From: DASZUK01 sp035547695
GTDB lineage: Bacteria > Actinomycetota > Acidimicrobiia > Acidimicrobiales > RAAP-2
Direction of reading: 5' to 3'
Assembly (NCBI GenBank): GCA_035547695.1
Contig: DASZUK010000062.1
Span: forward strand, 62,001-126,000
DNA: 64,000 bases
Below, piece after piece: positions 40,620 to 49,754 of this stretch; position 1 is the first letter of the stretch; each line of letters starts with the position of its first letter. The notes beneath the pieces are model-generated. The model had not been told where the DNA came from and did no database searches. It saw only the letters and a list, made by a program, of their open reading frames with translations. A program made the position numbers and the translations under genes.

Positions 40620-40904
40620 ATGAGGCGTGGTTACAGCGACCGCAAGGACGAGGTGCAGAAGCGCCTTCGGCGCATCGAGGGCCAAATACGGGGCCTGCAA
40701 CGCATGGTGGACGAGGACACCTACTGCATCGACGTGCTCACCCAGGTTTCCGCGGCCACCAAAGCGCTGCAATCGGTGGCTCTGGAGCTACTCGGTGACC
40801 ACCTGTCGCACTGCGTGCACGATGCGGTGGCGGCAGGCGGCCCCGGAGCGGACGAAAAGATCCGCGAAGCTCAGGCTGCCATCGAACGACTGGTGCGCTC
40901 CTAA
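40620..40904 (+). CDS. csoR: CsoR/FrmR-family metal-sensing repressor 2
   Basis: A 94-residue helical repressor: KRLRRIEGQIRGLQRMVDED, YCIDVLTQVSAATKAL with the first cysteine, and DHLSHCVHDAV with the histidine and second cysteine, the copper-type ligand set. ATG 40620 is preferred because AGGAGG (40605-40610) is then 9 bases away; the ATG at 40611 directly abuts that site. It differs in sequence from the CsoR at 32350, so the two probably serve different promoters. The next gene, 11 bases on, is a permease with YHS domains. Confidence 0.9.
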   Translation: MRRGYSDRKDEVQKRLRRIEGQIRGLQRMVDEDTYCIDVLTQVSAATKALQSVALELLGDHLSHCVHDAVAAGGPGADEKIREAQAAIERLVRS

Positions 40905-40915
40905 GCGGACATCCG

Positions 40916-42427
40916 ATGCGTGCGGACCTCTTGGCCACTCTGACGGTCGCCCAGTTCTTCACCGACATCGGCCGAAGCCTGCGCGAGGCCTTCTACATGT
41001 TCTGGGACACGCTATGGGCGCTCGTCCTCGGCTTTGCCCTGTCGGGGGCCATTCAGGCGTTCGCCTCGCGTGAGCAGATGCAGCGTCGCCTGGGCGATCA
41101 CCGCCCCGCTGCGGTCACCCGGGCATCCCTCTACGGCATGGTCTCGTCCAGCTGCTCCTACGCCGCGTCGGCCATGGCCCGCTCGCTGTTTGCCCGGGGC
41201 GCGGACTTCGTGGCGGCGATGGTGTTCATGTTCGCCTCCACCAACCTGGTCATCGAGCTGGGGATCGTGCTCGTCGTACTGATCGGCTGGCAATTCTTGG
41301 CCGCCGAGCTCGTCGGCGGGGTCATCATGATTGCCCTACTCGTCGCGCTCGGCGGCCTGTGGCTGCGGGGCCGGGCCCTGGCCGACGCCCGGGCCCGAGT
41401 CGAAGACGACCACGATGCCCATCACGATGAGGGGATCAGTGGTGGCGACTCCACCGGTCGGTCGTGGCGGGATCGGGCCCGCAGCCGGGCTGGCTGGGCC
41501 GACGCCGCCGCCTACACCATGAGCGACCTCACCATGCTCCGCAAGGAGATGGTGATCGGCTTCGGCGTGGCCGGGTTCCTTGCCACCCTCGTCCCCGTGC
41601 AGGTCTGGAACGGCGTGTTCCTCCACGGCCACGGCACCTGGACCACCATCGAGAACGCTGTCGTCGGCCCCTTCGTCGCCATTATCAGTTTCGTCTGCTC
41701 GATCGGCAACGTCCCCCTCGCTGCCGCCCTATGGAAAGGCGGCATCAGCTTCGGAGGGGTGATCAGCTTCATCTTCGCCGACCTCATCACCCTCCCCCTC
41801 CTCCTCATCTACCGCAAGCAGTACGGCCGGCGCATGACCATCCGGATGCTGGCGCTGTTCTGGGCCGTCATGTCCGCCGCCGGGCTGGCCACCGAGTACC
41901 TCTTCGGGGCGCTCGGCTGGATTCCCACCAGCCGACCCACCGTCGTCGCCGCCGACAGCCTCCGCCTCAACTACACCACCGTCCTCAATGTCGTCGCGCT
42001 CGTCGCCTTCGCTCTCCTCTACTGGCTCTACCGCAGCCGGGAGCGCCTCGGCGGGGGATCCGGCTACGCCAAGGACCCCGTCTGCGGCATGCAGGTGGAA
42101 ACTCGCCACGCTCCCGCTGTCCTCGACTACCACGGCACTCGCATCTATTTCTGCTCCGAGCATTGCCAGCAACGTTTCATCGCCAAACCGGAGCGCTACC
42201 TCTTGGCTACTCCGACCGACGACGAGATGGCACCCGCCGGGGCGGTCGATCCGATTTGTGGCATGACCGTCGACCCCGAGCGCGCAGCGGCACACCGCCG
42301 GTCGATGGGTCAGGACTACTACTTCTGCTCTGTCGGATGCGCCGAGGAGTTCGACCGCCGCAAGACTGAGGAGATGCTGGCAGGGAGCAGCACGCCGGTT
42401 GCCTTTCACCGGCAACCCCATACCTGA
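40916..42427 (+). CDS. UPF0718/DUF318-type permease with two C-terminal YHS domains
   Basis: A 503-residue protein. About eight helices in residues 20-375 include the family signature MVSSSCSYAASAMARSLF and VCSIGNVPLAAALWKGGISF. A His/Asp-rich cytoplasmic loop (about 162-175, DDHDAHHDEG) splits the two halves. Residues 385-430 and 440-480 are YHS domains (DPVCGMQVE to YFCSEHCQQRF, and DPICGMTVD to YFCSVGCAEEF), so four or more cysteines can bind metal at the C-terminus. The permease family is thought to move arsenicals or other toxic ions, though its substrate here is unknown. CsoR2 upstream points to copper or a soft metal. Confidence 0.85.
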   Translation: MRADLLATLTVAQFFTDIGRSLREAFYMFWDTLWALVLGFALSGAIQAFASREQMQRRLGDHRPAAVTRASLYGMVSSSCSYAASAMARSLFARGADFVAAMVFMFASTNLVIELGIVLVVLIGWQFLAAELVGGVIMIALLVALGGLWLRGRALADARARVEDDHDAHHDEGISGGDSTGRSWRDRARSRAGWADAAAYTMSDLTMLRKEMVIGFGVAGFLATLVPVQVWNGVFLHGHGTWTTIENAVVGPFVAIISFVCSIGNVPLAAALWKGGISFGGVISFIFADLITLPLLLIYRKQYGRRMTIRMLALFWAVMSAAGLATEYLFGALGWIPTSRPTVVAADSLRLNYTTVLNVVALVAFALLYWLYRSRERLGGGSGYAKDPVCGMQVETRHAPAVLDYHGTRIYFCSEHCQQRFIAKPERYLLATPTDDEMAPAGAVDPICGMTVDPERAAAHRRSMGQDYYFCSVGCAEEFDRRKTEEMLAGSSTPVAFHRQPHT

Positions 42428-42627
42428 GCAGTCGGGCCCGACGGCTTCTCCCGAGCGCGTATGTCGTCACCCACCATCGCAACGGGCCGATTTCCAAGTA
42501 CGAGGGTCAGCAGGCACTCCTACGCTGGTGTGGAGCGAGTAGTCCTGGAAAGTAGGGCAAACCCGGAGCCGATCTACACCCGATCGACGCCAGTTCATCT
42601 GTTCGCGACCACGGGAAGGTCATCACT

Positions 42628-43665
42628 ATGCGCGCCACCTTCATGTACGGCCCCGGCGACGTCCGCGTCGAAGAGACCGCCGAGCCGAAGATCCTCCAGC
42701 CGACCGACGTGATCGTGCGGATCGTGCTGTCGTGTGTCTGCGGCTCGGACCTGCACGCCTACCACGGTGGCGGGATCCGCTCGGGTGTGGCGGCGATGGG
42801 CCACGAGTTCCTCGGCCTGGTCGAAGAGACCGGGGCCGACGTCCAGCGCCTGCGGACCGGTGACCTGGTGGTCGCCCCGTTCGTCTGGGCCGACAACACC
42901 TGCGATTTCTGCCGCGAGGGGCTGCACACCTCCTGCCGGCACGGCGGGGTGTGGGGCTCGGGCGACGTCGGCGGCGCCCAGGCCCAGGCCGTCCGGGTGC
43001 CGCTGGCCGACGGCACCCTGGTCAAGCTTCCGGTCGGCCTCGACTCCGAACTGCTCCCGGACTTGCTGACCCTGTCCGACGTGCTGTGCACCGGCTACCA
43101 CGCCGCCACCAAGGGCCGGGTGAACGGCGACACCGCGGTGACGGTGATCGGCGACGGTGCAGTGGGGCTCTCGGCTGTGCTCTCGGCCCGGCTGCTCGGC
43201 GCCCCACGGATCATCCTCATGGGCCGCCATCGCGCCCGCACCGACCTGGGGGTCGAATTCGGCGCCACCGACGTGGTGGCCGAGCGCGGCGAAGCGGGCA
43301 TCGCCAAGGTCAAGGACCTCACCGGGGGTGATGGCACCCACGTTGTGATCGAGGCAGTCGGCTACCTCGACGCCTACGACCAGGCGTTCGGCGTGGTCCG
43401 CAAGGGCGGCACCGTGAGCCGGATCGGCGTCCCGCAGTACCAGGACGCCAACGTCAGCTTCACCACCATGTTCTTCCCCAACATCACCCTCACCGGCGGC
43501 GTGGCCCCGGCCCGGGCCTACATCGAGCGGCTCATGCCCCTGGTGCTCGACGGTTCGATCCACCCAGGGAAGGTCTTCGACCGCACCGTGGCCCTCGACG
43601 ACATCGCCGGTGCCTACAAGGCGATGGACGACCGCAGCGCCCTCAAGGTGCTCGTCCGCCCCTGA
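42628..43665 (+). CDS. Zinc-dependent medium-chain alcohol dehydrogenase
   Basis: A 345-residue MDR-family enzyme. The catalytic zinc region is SCVCGSDLHAYHG and GHEFLGLVEE; the structural zinc lobe (NTCDFCREGLHTSC) shows three of the usual four cysteines. The Rossmann site is VTVIGDGAVGLSAVLSARL and the later VVIEAVGYLD. It should oxidise an alcohol or reduce an aldehyde with NAD(P). The next two genes also encode oxidoreductases in the same direction with short gaps, so a detoxification operon for aldehydes or carbonyls is plausible. Confidence 0.9.
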   Translation: MRATFMYGPGDVRVEETAEPKILQPTDVIVRIVLSCVCGSDLHAYHGGGIRSGVAAMGHEFLGLVEETGADVQRLRTGDLVVAPFVWADNTCDFCREGLHTSCRHGGVWGSGDVGGAQAQAVRVPLADGTLVKLPVGLDSELLPDLLTLSDVLCTGYHAATKGRVNGDTAVTVIGDGAVGLSAVLSARLLGAPRIILMGRHRARTDLGVEFGATDVVAERGEAGIAKVKDLTGGDGTHVVIEAVGYLDAYDQAFGVVRKGGTVSRIGVPQYQDANVSFTTMFFPNITLTGGVAPARAYIERLMPLVLDGSIHPGKVFDRTVALDDIAGAYKAMDDRSALKVLVRP

Positions 43666-43724
43666 CGGCCGCACCGACCAGACCTCACCGACCCTCTGAT
43701 TCCACCCGACGAAAGGCGACTCCC

Positions 43725-44624
43725 ATGGCCACCTCCCAACCCCTCCTCACCCTCAACAACGGCGTGTCGCTGCCCGCCCTCGGCTTCGGCGTGTTCCAGA
43801 CCGCCCCCCAGGACACCATCGACGCCGTGACGACGGCGATCGGCGACGGCTACCGCCTCATCGACACCGCCGCCTCCTACGACAACGAGCGTCAGGTCGG
43901 CGAGGCCATTCACCGCTCCGGTGTCGACCGGGCCGAGATCTTCCTCCAGACCAAGCTGTGGATCAGCGACTACGGGACCGAGAAGACCCGGATCGGTTTC
44001 GACGCCAGCCTGCGGCGCCTCGGCGTGGAGCACGTCGACCTGTACCTGCTCCACCAGCCGGCCCCCGCCGATTTCGACGACACCATCGCTGCGTACCGAG
44101 TCGCGGAGAAGATGCTGGCCGAGGGCAAGGCCCGGGCGATCGGGGTCTCCAACTTCAGCCCCGACCACCTCACCCGCCTTCTCGACGCCACCGAGGTGGT
44201 CCCGGCGGTCAACCAGGTCGAGCTGCACCCGTACTTCACCAACGCCACCGTGCAGGCCGCGGATAGGACGCTCGGGATCGTGACCCAGGCGTGGTCGCCC
44301 ATCGGCGGCATCCACCGCTACCGCCCCGCGGATGCCCCGGGCAGTGGGAACGTGCTGGAGAACCCGGTCATCACGGCCCTGGCGGCCAAGTACGCCAAGA
44401 CGCCGGCCCAGGTGATCCTGCGCTGGCACCTGGACGAAGGGCGCTCCGCGCTGCCCAAATCGGTCACGCCGTCACGGATCGCCGAGAACATCGACGTCTT
44501 CGAGTTCGCCCTCCAGCCCGAGGAGCGGGCGGCCATCGACGCCCTCGACACGGGACTGCGCGGCGGGCCCGACCCCGAGCTGCTCAACGTCCGCTCGTTC
44601 CCCAAGACCATCGACAACAGCTGA
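43725..44624 (+). CDS. Aldo/keto reductase
   Basis: A 299-residue protein with the AKR barrel pattern: RLIDTAASYDNERQVGEAI (catalytic Asp and Tyr), FLQTKLWISDYG (Lys) and VDLYLLHQPAPADF (His). GVSNFSPDHL and LPKSVTPSRIAENIDVFEF are the usual later motifs for substrate and NADPH binding. It should reduce aldehydes or ketones. A GAAAGGCGA site precedes the ATG, and the next gene follows after 18 bases. Confidence 0.92.
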   Translation: MATSQPLLTLNNGVSLPALGFGVFQTAPQDTIDAVTTAIGDGYRLIDTAASYDNERQVGEAIHRSGVDRAEIFLQTKLWISDYGTEKTRIGFDASLRRLGVEHVDLYLLHQPAPADFDDTIAAYRVAEKMLAEGKARAIGVSNFSPDHLTRLLDATEVVPAVNQVELHPYFTNATVQAADRTLGIVTQAWSPIGGIHRYRPADAPGSGNVLENPVITALAAKYAKTPAQVILRWHLDEGRSALPKSVTPSRIAENIDVFEFALQPEERAAIDALDTGLRGGPDPELLNVRSFPKTIDNS

Positions 44625-44642
44625 CCGGGAAGGACTCGCGAG

Positions 44643-45461
44643 ATGTCCGTGTGGTTCATCACCGGCTCCTCCAGCGGCCTTGGCCGGGCCCTGGCCGAGG
44701 CCGCCCTGGCTGCAGGTCACCAGGTAGTCGCCACCGCACGAGACCCCCAGGCAGTCGCCGACCTCGAACTCGCCCACCCCGAGCACGTGACCACCATCGG
44801 CCTCGACGTGACCGACCGGGCGGCGATCGCTCCGGCCGTCGTCGCGGCCGAGAACCGATTCGGTCGCATCGACGTGCTTGTCAACAACGCCGGCTACGGG
44901 TACACCGCGGCAATCGAAGAGGGTGAGGACGACGCGGTGGCCGAACTGTTCGCCACCAACTTCACCGGCCCGGTCGCCCTGATCAAGGCGGTGCTGCCGG
45001 GCATGCGTGCCCGCCAGGCCGGCCTGATCCTCAACATCTCCTCCATCGGGGCGAAGGTCCCCATCCCCGGTGGCGGTTACTACTCGGCGGCCAAGGCCGC
45101 CCTCGAAGGTGCGTCGGGGGCGCTGCGCAAGGAGCTGGCACCGCTGGGCGTGCATGTCATGGTCGTCGAGCCCGGCTCGATGCGCACCGACTTCCGCGGC
45201 CGCTCCGCCCGCCGTTCCGAGGTCCGCATCGCCGACTACGACGAGGTCCTAGGGCGCACCGGCAACCGGGGTCTGGGTCCCCAACGCGGTGACCCGGCCA
45301 AGGTGGCCCAGGCTATTCTCGCCGCCGCCGGCGAACCCGATCCGCCAGCACTCCTGCTCCTCGGAAGGGACGCCCTGGACGGCTTCCATGCCCTGGCCGA
45401 TAGCGAGCAGCACGACGTCGATCGCTGGCGACGATTCACGCTCAGCACGGATACGGACTGA
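44643..45461 (+). CDS. Short-chain dehydrogenase/reductase
   Basis: A 272-residue SDR enzyme: FITGSSSGLGRALAEAALAA is the TGxxxGxG cofactor loop, VLVNNAGYG the NNAG motif, ILNISSIGA supplies the catalytic Ser, and YYSAAKAAL the Tyr-Lys pair. It ends the three-gene oxidoreductase group. AAGGA lies close upstream of the ATG. The substrate is unknown. Confidence 0.92.
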   Translation: MSVWFITGSSSGLGRALAEAALAAGHQVVATARDPQAVADLELAHPEHVTTIGLDVTDRAAIAPAVVAAENRFGRIDVLVNNAGYGYTAAIEEGEDDAVAELFATNFTGPVALIKAVLPGMRARQAGLILNISSIGAKVPIPGGGYYSAAKAALEGASGALRKELAPLGVHVMVVEPGSMRTDFRGRSARRSEVRIADYDEVLGRTGNRGLGPQRGDPAKVAQAILAAAGEPDPPALLLLGRDALDGFHALADSEQHDVDRWRRFTLSTDTD

Positions 45462-45618
45462 GCTGGCGTCCGAACGAGACAAGGGTCCACCCCTGACGGA
45501 GCACCGGATCCCCCACAGCTGGCGAGCCCCAGCTGCGTTCACCCCGGACGAGATCAGCCATTACCTACAACTCGTGTCGCGGGTTGGACCATCCACCGGG
45601 GACCGATCGTTTGCAGCC

Positions 45619-45924
45619 CTACTGGCGATGGAGCCTGAGTGCCAGGCTGGGAACGACGAAGGAGGCGAGGAAGATCGGCAAGACGCTCTTTCCGGTGCAT
45701 CGGAAGGCCACGATCTCACCGTCGGCGGCGTCGAAGGGCGTGGCGTGACTGGAATTGCGGCCGCTGCGGACTTGCAGCGTATGGCGTCCGGGTTCGATCG
45801 GCGCCTCGAACGTGTCGTTCATCTTGACCGACCCGATGCTCTCCCCGTCGACCACGATGTCGTAGGTGCCGCGACGAACTTCCGCGCCGATGGTCTTGTG
45901 GGTCACCTTCAGCGTTGCGGGCAT
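45619..45924 (-). CDS. Small conserved beta-rich protein, PEGA-like
   Basis: A 101-residue protein. GGGAGGTCC lies 5 bases before the ATG. The first 75 residues (ATLKVTHKTIGAEVRRGTYD, then VDGESIGSV and PIEPGRHTLQVRSGR) form a beta-sandwich pattern like PEGA or similar add-on domains. The end is a hydrophobic segment (VLPIFLASFVVPSLALRLH) that may be a membrane tail. It is a single minus-strand gene between plus-strand units; its role is unknown. Confidence 0.7.
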   Translation of the reverse strand: MPATLKVTHKTIGAEVRRGTYDIVVDGESIGSVKMNDTFEAPIEPGRHTLQVRSGRNSSHATPFDAADGEIVAFRCTGKSVLPIFLASFVVPSLALRLHRQ

Positions 45925-46065
45925 GCTGGACCTCCCTCGGTGCAGAGAAGATGACTCAGACAGTGCGTCCCGCTCCCCGCGTTATTGAAGAGCACTTCCT
46001 GTAGACCTCGGGCCTTCCTGAGTTCGTCAATTACACAATGCGCCTCACCGTCCCTGTGGGCCAGG

Positions 46066-46113
46066 GCCATTGGTCCTCATCGCCAGCGCACGCCGGCCTT
46101 TAGGACCAATGGC
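46066..46113. promoter_or_regulatory. Perfect 12-bp inverted repeat upstream of cupredoxin gene
   Basis: GCCATTGGTCCT (46066-46077) and its exact reverse complement (46102-46113) flank a 24-base spacer, 76 bases before the cupredoxin start. It may be a two-site operator or a hairpin in the leader. The spacing of 36 bases centre to centre is about three helical turns and fits a pair of protein-binding sites. Confidence 0.55.
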
Positions 46114-46188
46114 ACTACCGCTATCCCCAGGCGGGTGCGACCCTGAACCTACGGCACGCGTCCACGATGCTGGAGGAAGGAGGATGTG

Positions 46189-47061
46189 ATGACCGCTCCA
46201 CCCCACGCCGCGGAGGTCGACCGACCTGCCACCGAACATGCGCCGGGCCGCCGCCGCCGGGTCGTTGCCCTGGTCGCCATCGCCGTCCTTGCCGCGGGCG
46301 GGCTGGGTACTGGTCTGGCCATCGCCGTCGGCGGGTCGTCGCCGGCCACGTCGACCTATTCGTACTACGAGTCGATGATGGGCCGTTACGACCTGGGTTC
46401 GAGCTCCATGATGGGTGGTGGCTCGTCTTACGGCTGGATGATGGGATCCTCGGGCTACGGGTGGATGATGGGCGGCACCAACGCCCCGGGCTGGATGCAC
46501 GGCAGCTCGTTGCCGGGTTTCATGATGGGTTCGAGCACCGATCCCGGTAAGGTCATGGGCCGTCTCTTCGCCGACGCCCCCGGCCCGCGCGTGAGCCCCA
46601 GCGAAGCGGCAGCCTTTGGAAACCAGATCCCGAGGGGCGCCGTCGTCGACCGCTCGGCCAACCGGGTCACCTTCACCACTTCACCCGTCAACATGGCGGT
46701 GGTGGCGAGCCCCGCCGCCAACCCTGACGAGACGTTCCGGGTGGCGGGACTGGTGAACCCGACCCTCGTCGTGCCCCGGGGCGCGAAGGTCACGGTCACC
46801 TTCGTGAATGCCGACCCGGACACCGCTCACGGGATGGTGGTCACCACGACGGGAACGAGCTCCAAATGGATGCCGATGATGACCGCATCGCCGGCGTTCC
46901 CCGGCTCGGCGTTGTGGTTCTTGGGCAACCCCACCCCGGCGGGGATGCACAGTGGCACCCTCCACTTCACGGCGGACGCCCCCGGTACGTTCGAGTATCT
47001 GTGCCCGGTACCTGGCCACGCCCAGAAGGGCATGTTCGGCTCTTTCATCGTCGGCTCATGA
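46189..47061 (+). CDS. Anchored cupredoxin with Met-rich N-terminal region
   Basis: A 290-residue exported protein. AAGGAGG lies 5 bases before the ATG at 46189. One helix (about 25-47) is followed by a Met/Gly/Ser/Tyr-rich region (60-120, repeats of YGWMMGSS type) that may hold copper ions. The C-terminal 110 residues are a type 1 copper domain of the rusticyanin/sulfocyanin class: NADPDTAHGMVV (first histidine) and FEYLCPVPGHAQKGMFG (cysteine, second histidine, methionine). It can carry electrons or store copper outside the membrane, near the end of the metal island. Confidence 0.88.
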   Translation: MTAPPHAAEVDRPATEHAPGRRRRVVALVAIAVLAAGGLGTGLAIAVGGSSPATSTYSYYESMMGRYDLGSSSMMGGGSSYGWMMGSSGYGWMMGGTNAPGWMHGSSLPGFMMGSSTDPGKVMGRLFADAPGPRVSPSEAAAFGNQIPRGAVVDRSANRVTFTTSPVNMAVVASPAANPDETFRVAGLVNPTLVVPRGAKVTVTFVNADPDTAHGMVVTTTGTSSKWMPMMTASPAFPGSALWFLGNPTPAGMHSGTLHFTADAPGTFEYLCPVPGHAQKGMFGSFIVGS

Positions 47062-47552
47062 CGGTGCTCGCGCCGATGGGTGCAGCCGGCTCTGCCCCCT
47101 CATTGAGCTTCCAAGCGTTGGCTGGCCGAGAGCGGAACTCCTTGCGATGGACGGTTCGGGACTGGAACGAATTATCCCGTACCGGGCTGTTATCTCTGTG
47201 GTGGAGTGGTGAGGCTCCGCTGACGAACGGCGCGGCGTCACAGGCGCCTGGCAAAATCAGAGGATGACCGGACGCCCTCGGGCCAATGTCGGATTTCCTG
47301 GTGTGCAGACGGGTGTGCAGCGTGCCTGTGCAGGCATGTGCACGGCTTCGGTACTAGGACGAATGGGTGCCAGTAACACCGGCAGCGCGGGCCTTCTCGT
47401 GATTCCCCCGCCACTTGCCCGCCGGGATCCGGCGCATGAAGTACCACGAAAGGCCAGGTCGTAGCTGGTCTTTCGTGCTGTCTGGGGGCCTTTACCCACG
47501 ACCGGAGCGCCAATCTGGCTCTTCGGAAATGAGCGGGGAGCAGAGGTGTCTC
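47062..47552. other. Intergenic stretch, no gene recognised
   Basis: About 490 bases with only short unconvincing frames on both strands. TGTGCAG occurs three times at 12-13 base spacing (47302, 47314, 47327). I assign no function. Confidence 0.5.
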
Positions 47553-48251
47553 TCAGCTCGCTACGAAGGCCGCCAACTCCTTGGCGAAGCGGCGGCGCTC
47601 TCGGGTGACGAGCGAGAGATGCCCACCGGGGACCTCCACCAAGGAGGACCCGGCGATCGCCGCGTGCATCCCACGCGCCAGTACGGGTGACGTCATGTGG
47701 TCACGCCGGCCATGAAGGATGAGGGTCGGAACGGCGATCTCACCCAAGCGGGCAGTGGCGTCATAGGAGGCGGACGCCCGGCGCTGGCATTCCCAGGCCC
47801 ACCGAGGTTGCCGCTCGCCGGGGGTCGGGAGCCGGCTCAACACCTCCAGGGCCAGCCACCGGCGACTGAGGATGCGGCTCGGCGGCGTGCGGGCACTGGT
47901 GGCGGCCAGAACGAGTCGCCGCACCCGCGTCGAATGGTCGAGGGCGAGGCCCAAGGCGATTCGCCCGCCCATGGAGTACCCCACGACGACCGCTCGCTCA
48001 ATCCTCAGCACGTCGAGAAGCCCTTCAGCGTCGTCGGCCATCTGCTCGATGGTGTAGGGACCCGGCGGCTTGTCGCTCTGTCCCGCGCCGCGGGGGTCGA
48101 ATACGATCACATGGCACGTGGCGGCGAGCGGTCCGATGACCCCGCCGAACAAGCGGGTGTCGGCTCCGAGGCCGGGGATGAGCAGCAGCGCTGGGCCGCT
48201 CCCGTGCTCCTCGTAGTACAGCTCGATGCCGTTGACGCTCGCCCGGGCCAT
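47553..48251 (-). CDS. Alpha/beta-fold hydrolase
   Basis: A 232-residue enzyme. The oxyanion region is LLLIPGLGADTRLF, FDPRGAGQSDKP follows, the nucleophile is the serine of VVVGYSMGGRIAL, the acid is in LILHGRRDHMT and the histidine in EVPGGHLSLVT. ATG 48251 is the first in-family start (MARASVNGIELYYEE). It resembles 3-oxoadipate enol-lactonase-like and other small-ester hydrolases; the substrate is not clear. Confidence 0.9.
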   Translation of the reverse strand: MARASVNGIELYYEEHGSGPALLLIPGLGADTRLFGGVIGPLAATCHVIVFDPRGAGQSDKPPGPYTIEQMADDAEGLLDVLRIERAVVVGYSMGGRIALGLALDHSTRVRRLVLAATSARTPPSRILSRRWLALEVLSRLPTPGERQPRWAWECQRRASASYDATARLGEIAVPTLILHGRRDHMTSPVLARGMHAAIAGSSLVEVPGGHLSLVTRERRRFAKELAAFVAS

Positions 48252-48297
48252 ACGGGTCAAGTCTGTCTCACCTGGCACCGTCGGCACCGCACTGGCG

Positions 48298-48821
48298 CTA
48301 CCAGGTCGCAGGACTCGCCGGTGCCGTCCAGTCGTGCGGTCCACCGATCACGGCGGCGGGGTTCCTGCCGCCAGCGAGGAGGCGGCGGAGGGCGGGAACG
48401 TCTGCGCATGCGGCGGCGACGAACAGGTCCCGTCGGGGCAGTTCGGGTGCTCTGCGAGGAGTTGGGCAGCGGCGGCCCGGTCGACCGGTTCGTCGTCGCC
48501 GTAGGTGAGGCAGGCGAGGCGGAGGAACCGGTCGGCCAACGGCTCCCCTTCCGATGCGGGCTTGCCGGGGGTCCAGACGCGAGAAGTCACGACCTGCACG
48601 TAGCGGCGTAGACGAGTCCAGTTGGAGAACCCGTGCTCGTGGGCAAGCACCATCTGGGCGGCGGTCAGCGGGAGCGCCTCTGCGGGCGGCGGATCGGGGT
48701 GCCAGCGCGCCACACGGGCCAGCGCGTCCGGGTCGCCGCTTCGTGCGCCGCGTTGGAGCTCGCGGGCCTGGTTTCGGAGCTGGCCGAGGTCGGGGTCTTG
48801 GGGGAACGCGGCGGTCGCCAT
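48298..48821 (-). pseudogene. Broken ankyrin-repeat-type gene
   Basis: From ATG 48821 (AAGGAGG 6 bases upstream) the product begins DLGQLRNQARELQRGARSGD and LTAAQMVLAHEHGFSNWTRL, the usual N-terminus of ankyrin-repeat proteins in actinobacteria. The frame runs off into an unrelated tail, but the next ankyrin-like unit, FVAAACADVPALRRLLAGGR, continues in another frame and ends after 25 residues. So one frameshift (near 48420-48440) and a large 3' loss have probably killed the gene. Confidence 0.65.
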
Positions 48822-49050
48822 CGCAGCCTCCTTTCGCTCCACCAGTCGGTCCGCGTGGCCGGTCGAAAGGAGGGACGTGGACGATGACGCACAGTGCTGC
48901 TCGTCCAGTGTGTGGGCTCAGCCCTTTCCGCGGACCTGGAGGCGTCCCACGCGCCGTCACAATCGGCGCCGTCACGCGGCGATGGCTATCGAACAGGGAA
49001 GAGCAGGTGTGTCGTCGGGTCACGAACCCGATCGCGAACTCACTCCAGGT

Positions 49051-49656
49051 TCACGGCCTGACGAGGGGCAGGAACACCTGGTCCACGATCTGCGTGATGG
49101 TCTGTTCGTCGGGCGGAGTGGGGCCTCGGAAGACTTCGTGGCGGAACAGGTCGAGGGGGAGCGTGGCGACTCGTGGCGGGATGTCCTCGCGGGCCTCTTC
49201 GCGCCGGGCGGCTCGCCTGAGGATGGTGGCCATGACCTCGGCGCCGATCTGTCCCACCTGGGCGTGGAGGTCGGCGACGATCGCCGGGTCGGTGAAGTAG
49301 TCACCGAGCAGGCCGTAGACCGTCTCGGGACCCCGGTCAACGAGCCCGGCCGAGGCACGCCGGAGCACGGCAAGCACGTCGTCGCGGAGGTTGCCGGTGT
49401 CGGGGATCGGTCCTGAGAGCAACGGCTGGTGGCGCCGGAGGGCGGCGATGACGAGCTGGGGCCGGGTCGGCCAGCGGCGGGCCAGCACCGGACGGCTGGT
49501 GCCGGCCCGCTCGGCGACACCCTCCATGGTGAGCTTGGCGTAGCCCACCTCCTGGAGCTCATCCCAGGCGGCGTCAAGGAGCGCGTCCTCCAGGGCCTGG
49601 CCTCGCCGGCGGCGTGCCGGCGACGTGCTCGACGTCGCTTCGGTGTCCACGGTCAT
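49051..49656 (-). CDS. TetR-family repressor of the adjacent MFS exporter
   Basis: A 201-residue protein. The N-terminal helix-turn-helix (ALLDAAWDELQEVGYAKLTM, then GVAERAGTSRPVLARRW) is of TetR type; the C-terminal half is the variable ligand domain (TetR_C-like). GAGGAAG precedes the ATG. The gene is divergent from the MFS gene with a 98-base AT-richer gap that holds a clear dyad. It probably represses both genes until a drug-like ligand binds. Confidence 0.92.
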   Translation of the reverse strand: MTVDTEATSSTSPARRRRGQALEDALLDAAWDELQEVGYAKLTMEGVAERAGTSRPVLARRWPTRPQLVIAALRRHQPLLSGPIPDTGNLRDDVLAVLRRASAGLVDRGPETVYGLLGDYFTDPAIVADLHAQVGQIGAEVMATILRRAARREEAREDIPPRVATLPLDLFRHEVFRGPTPPDEQTITQIVDQVFLPLVRP

Positions 49657-49713
49657 TTCTTCCTCTAAGACTCACCATGCATCTTATTGCCCGATGCCGC
49701 GCTACCCTATCTT

Positions 49714-49736
49714 TTAAGATGCGATATGTATCTTAA
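49714..49736. promoter_or_regulatory. TetR operator candidate
   Basis: TTAAGAT (49714-49720) N9 ATCTTAA (49730-49736), a perfect 7-base inverted repeat, lies 18 bases before the MFS start and 57 bases from the repressor start. The surrounding bases are AT-rich against a GC-rich background, as in a promoter. ATCTT-type half-sites recur nearby (49690 region). Confidence 0.65.
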
Positions 49737-49754
49737 GTGAAGGGATGCATCCCC

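Noticed and set aside
47302..47333. Three TGTGCAG repeats as an attachment site
   Set aside because: No integrase, tRNA or matching copy is visible elsewhere in the window.
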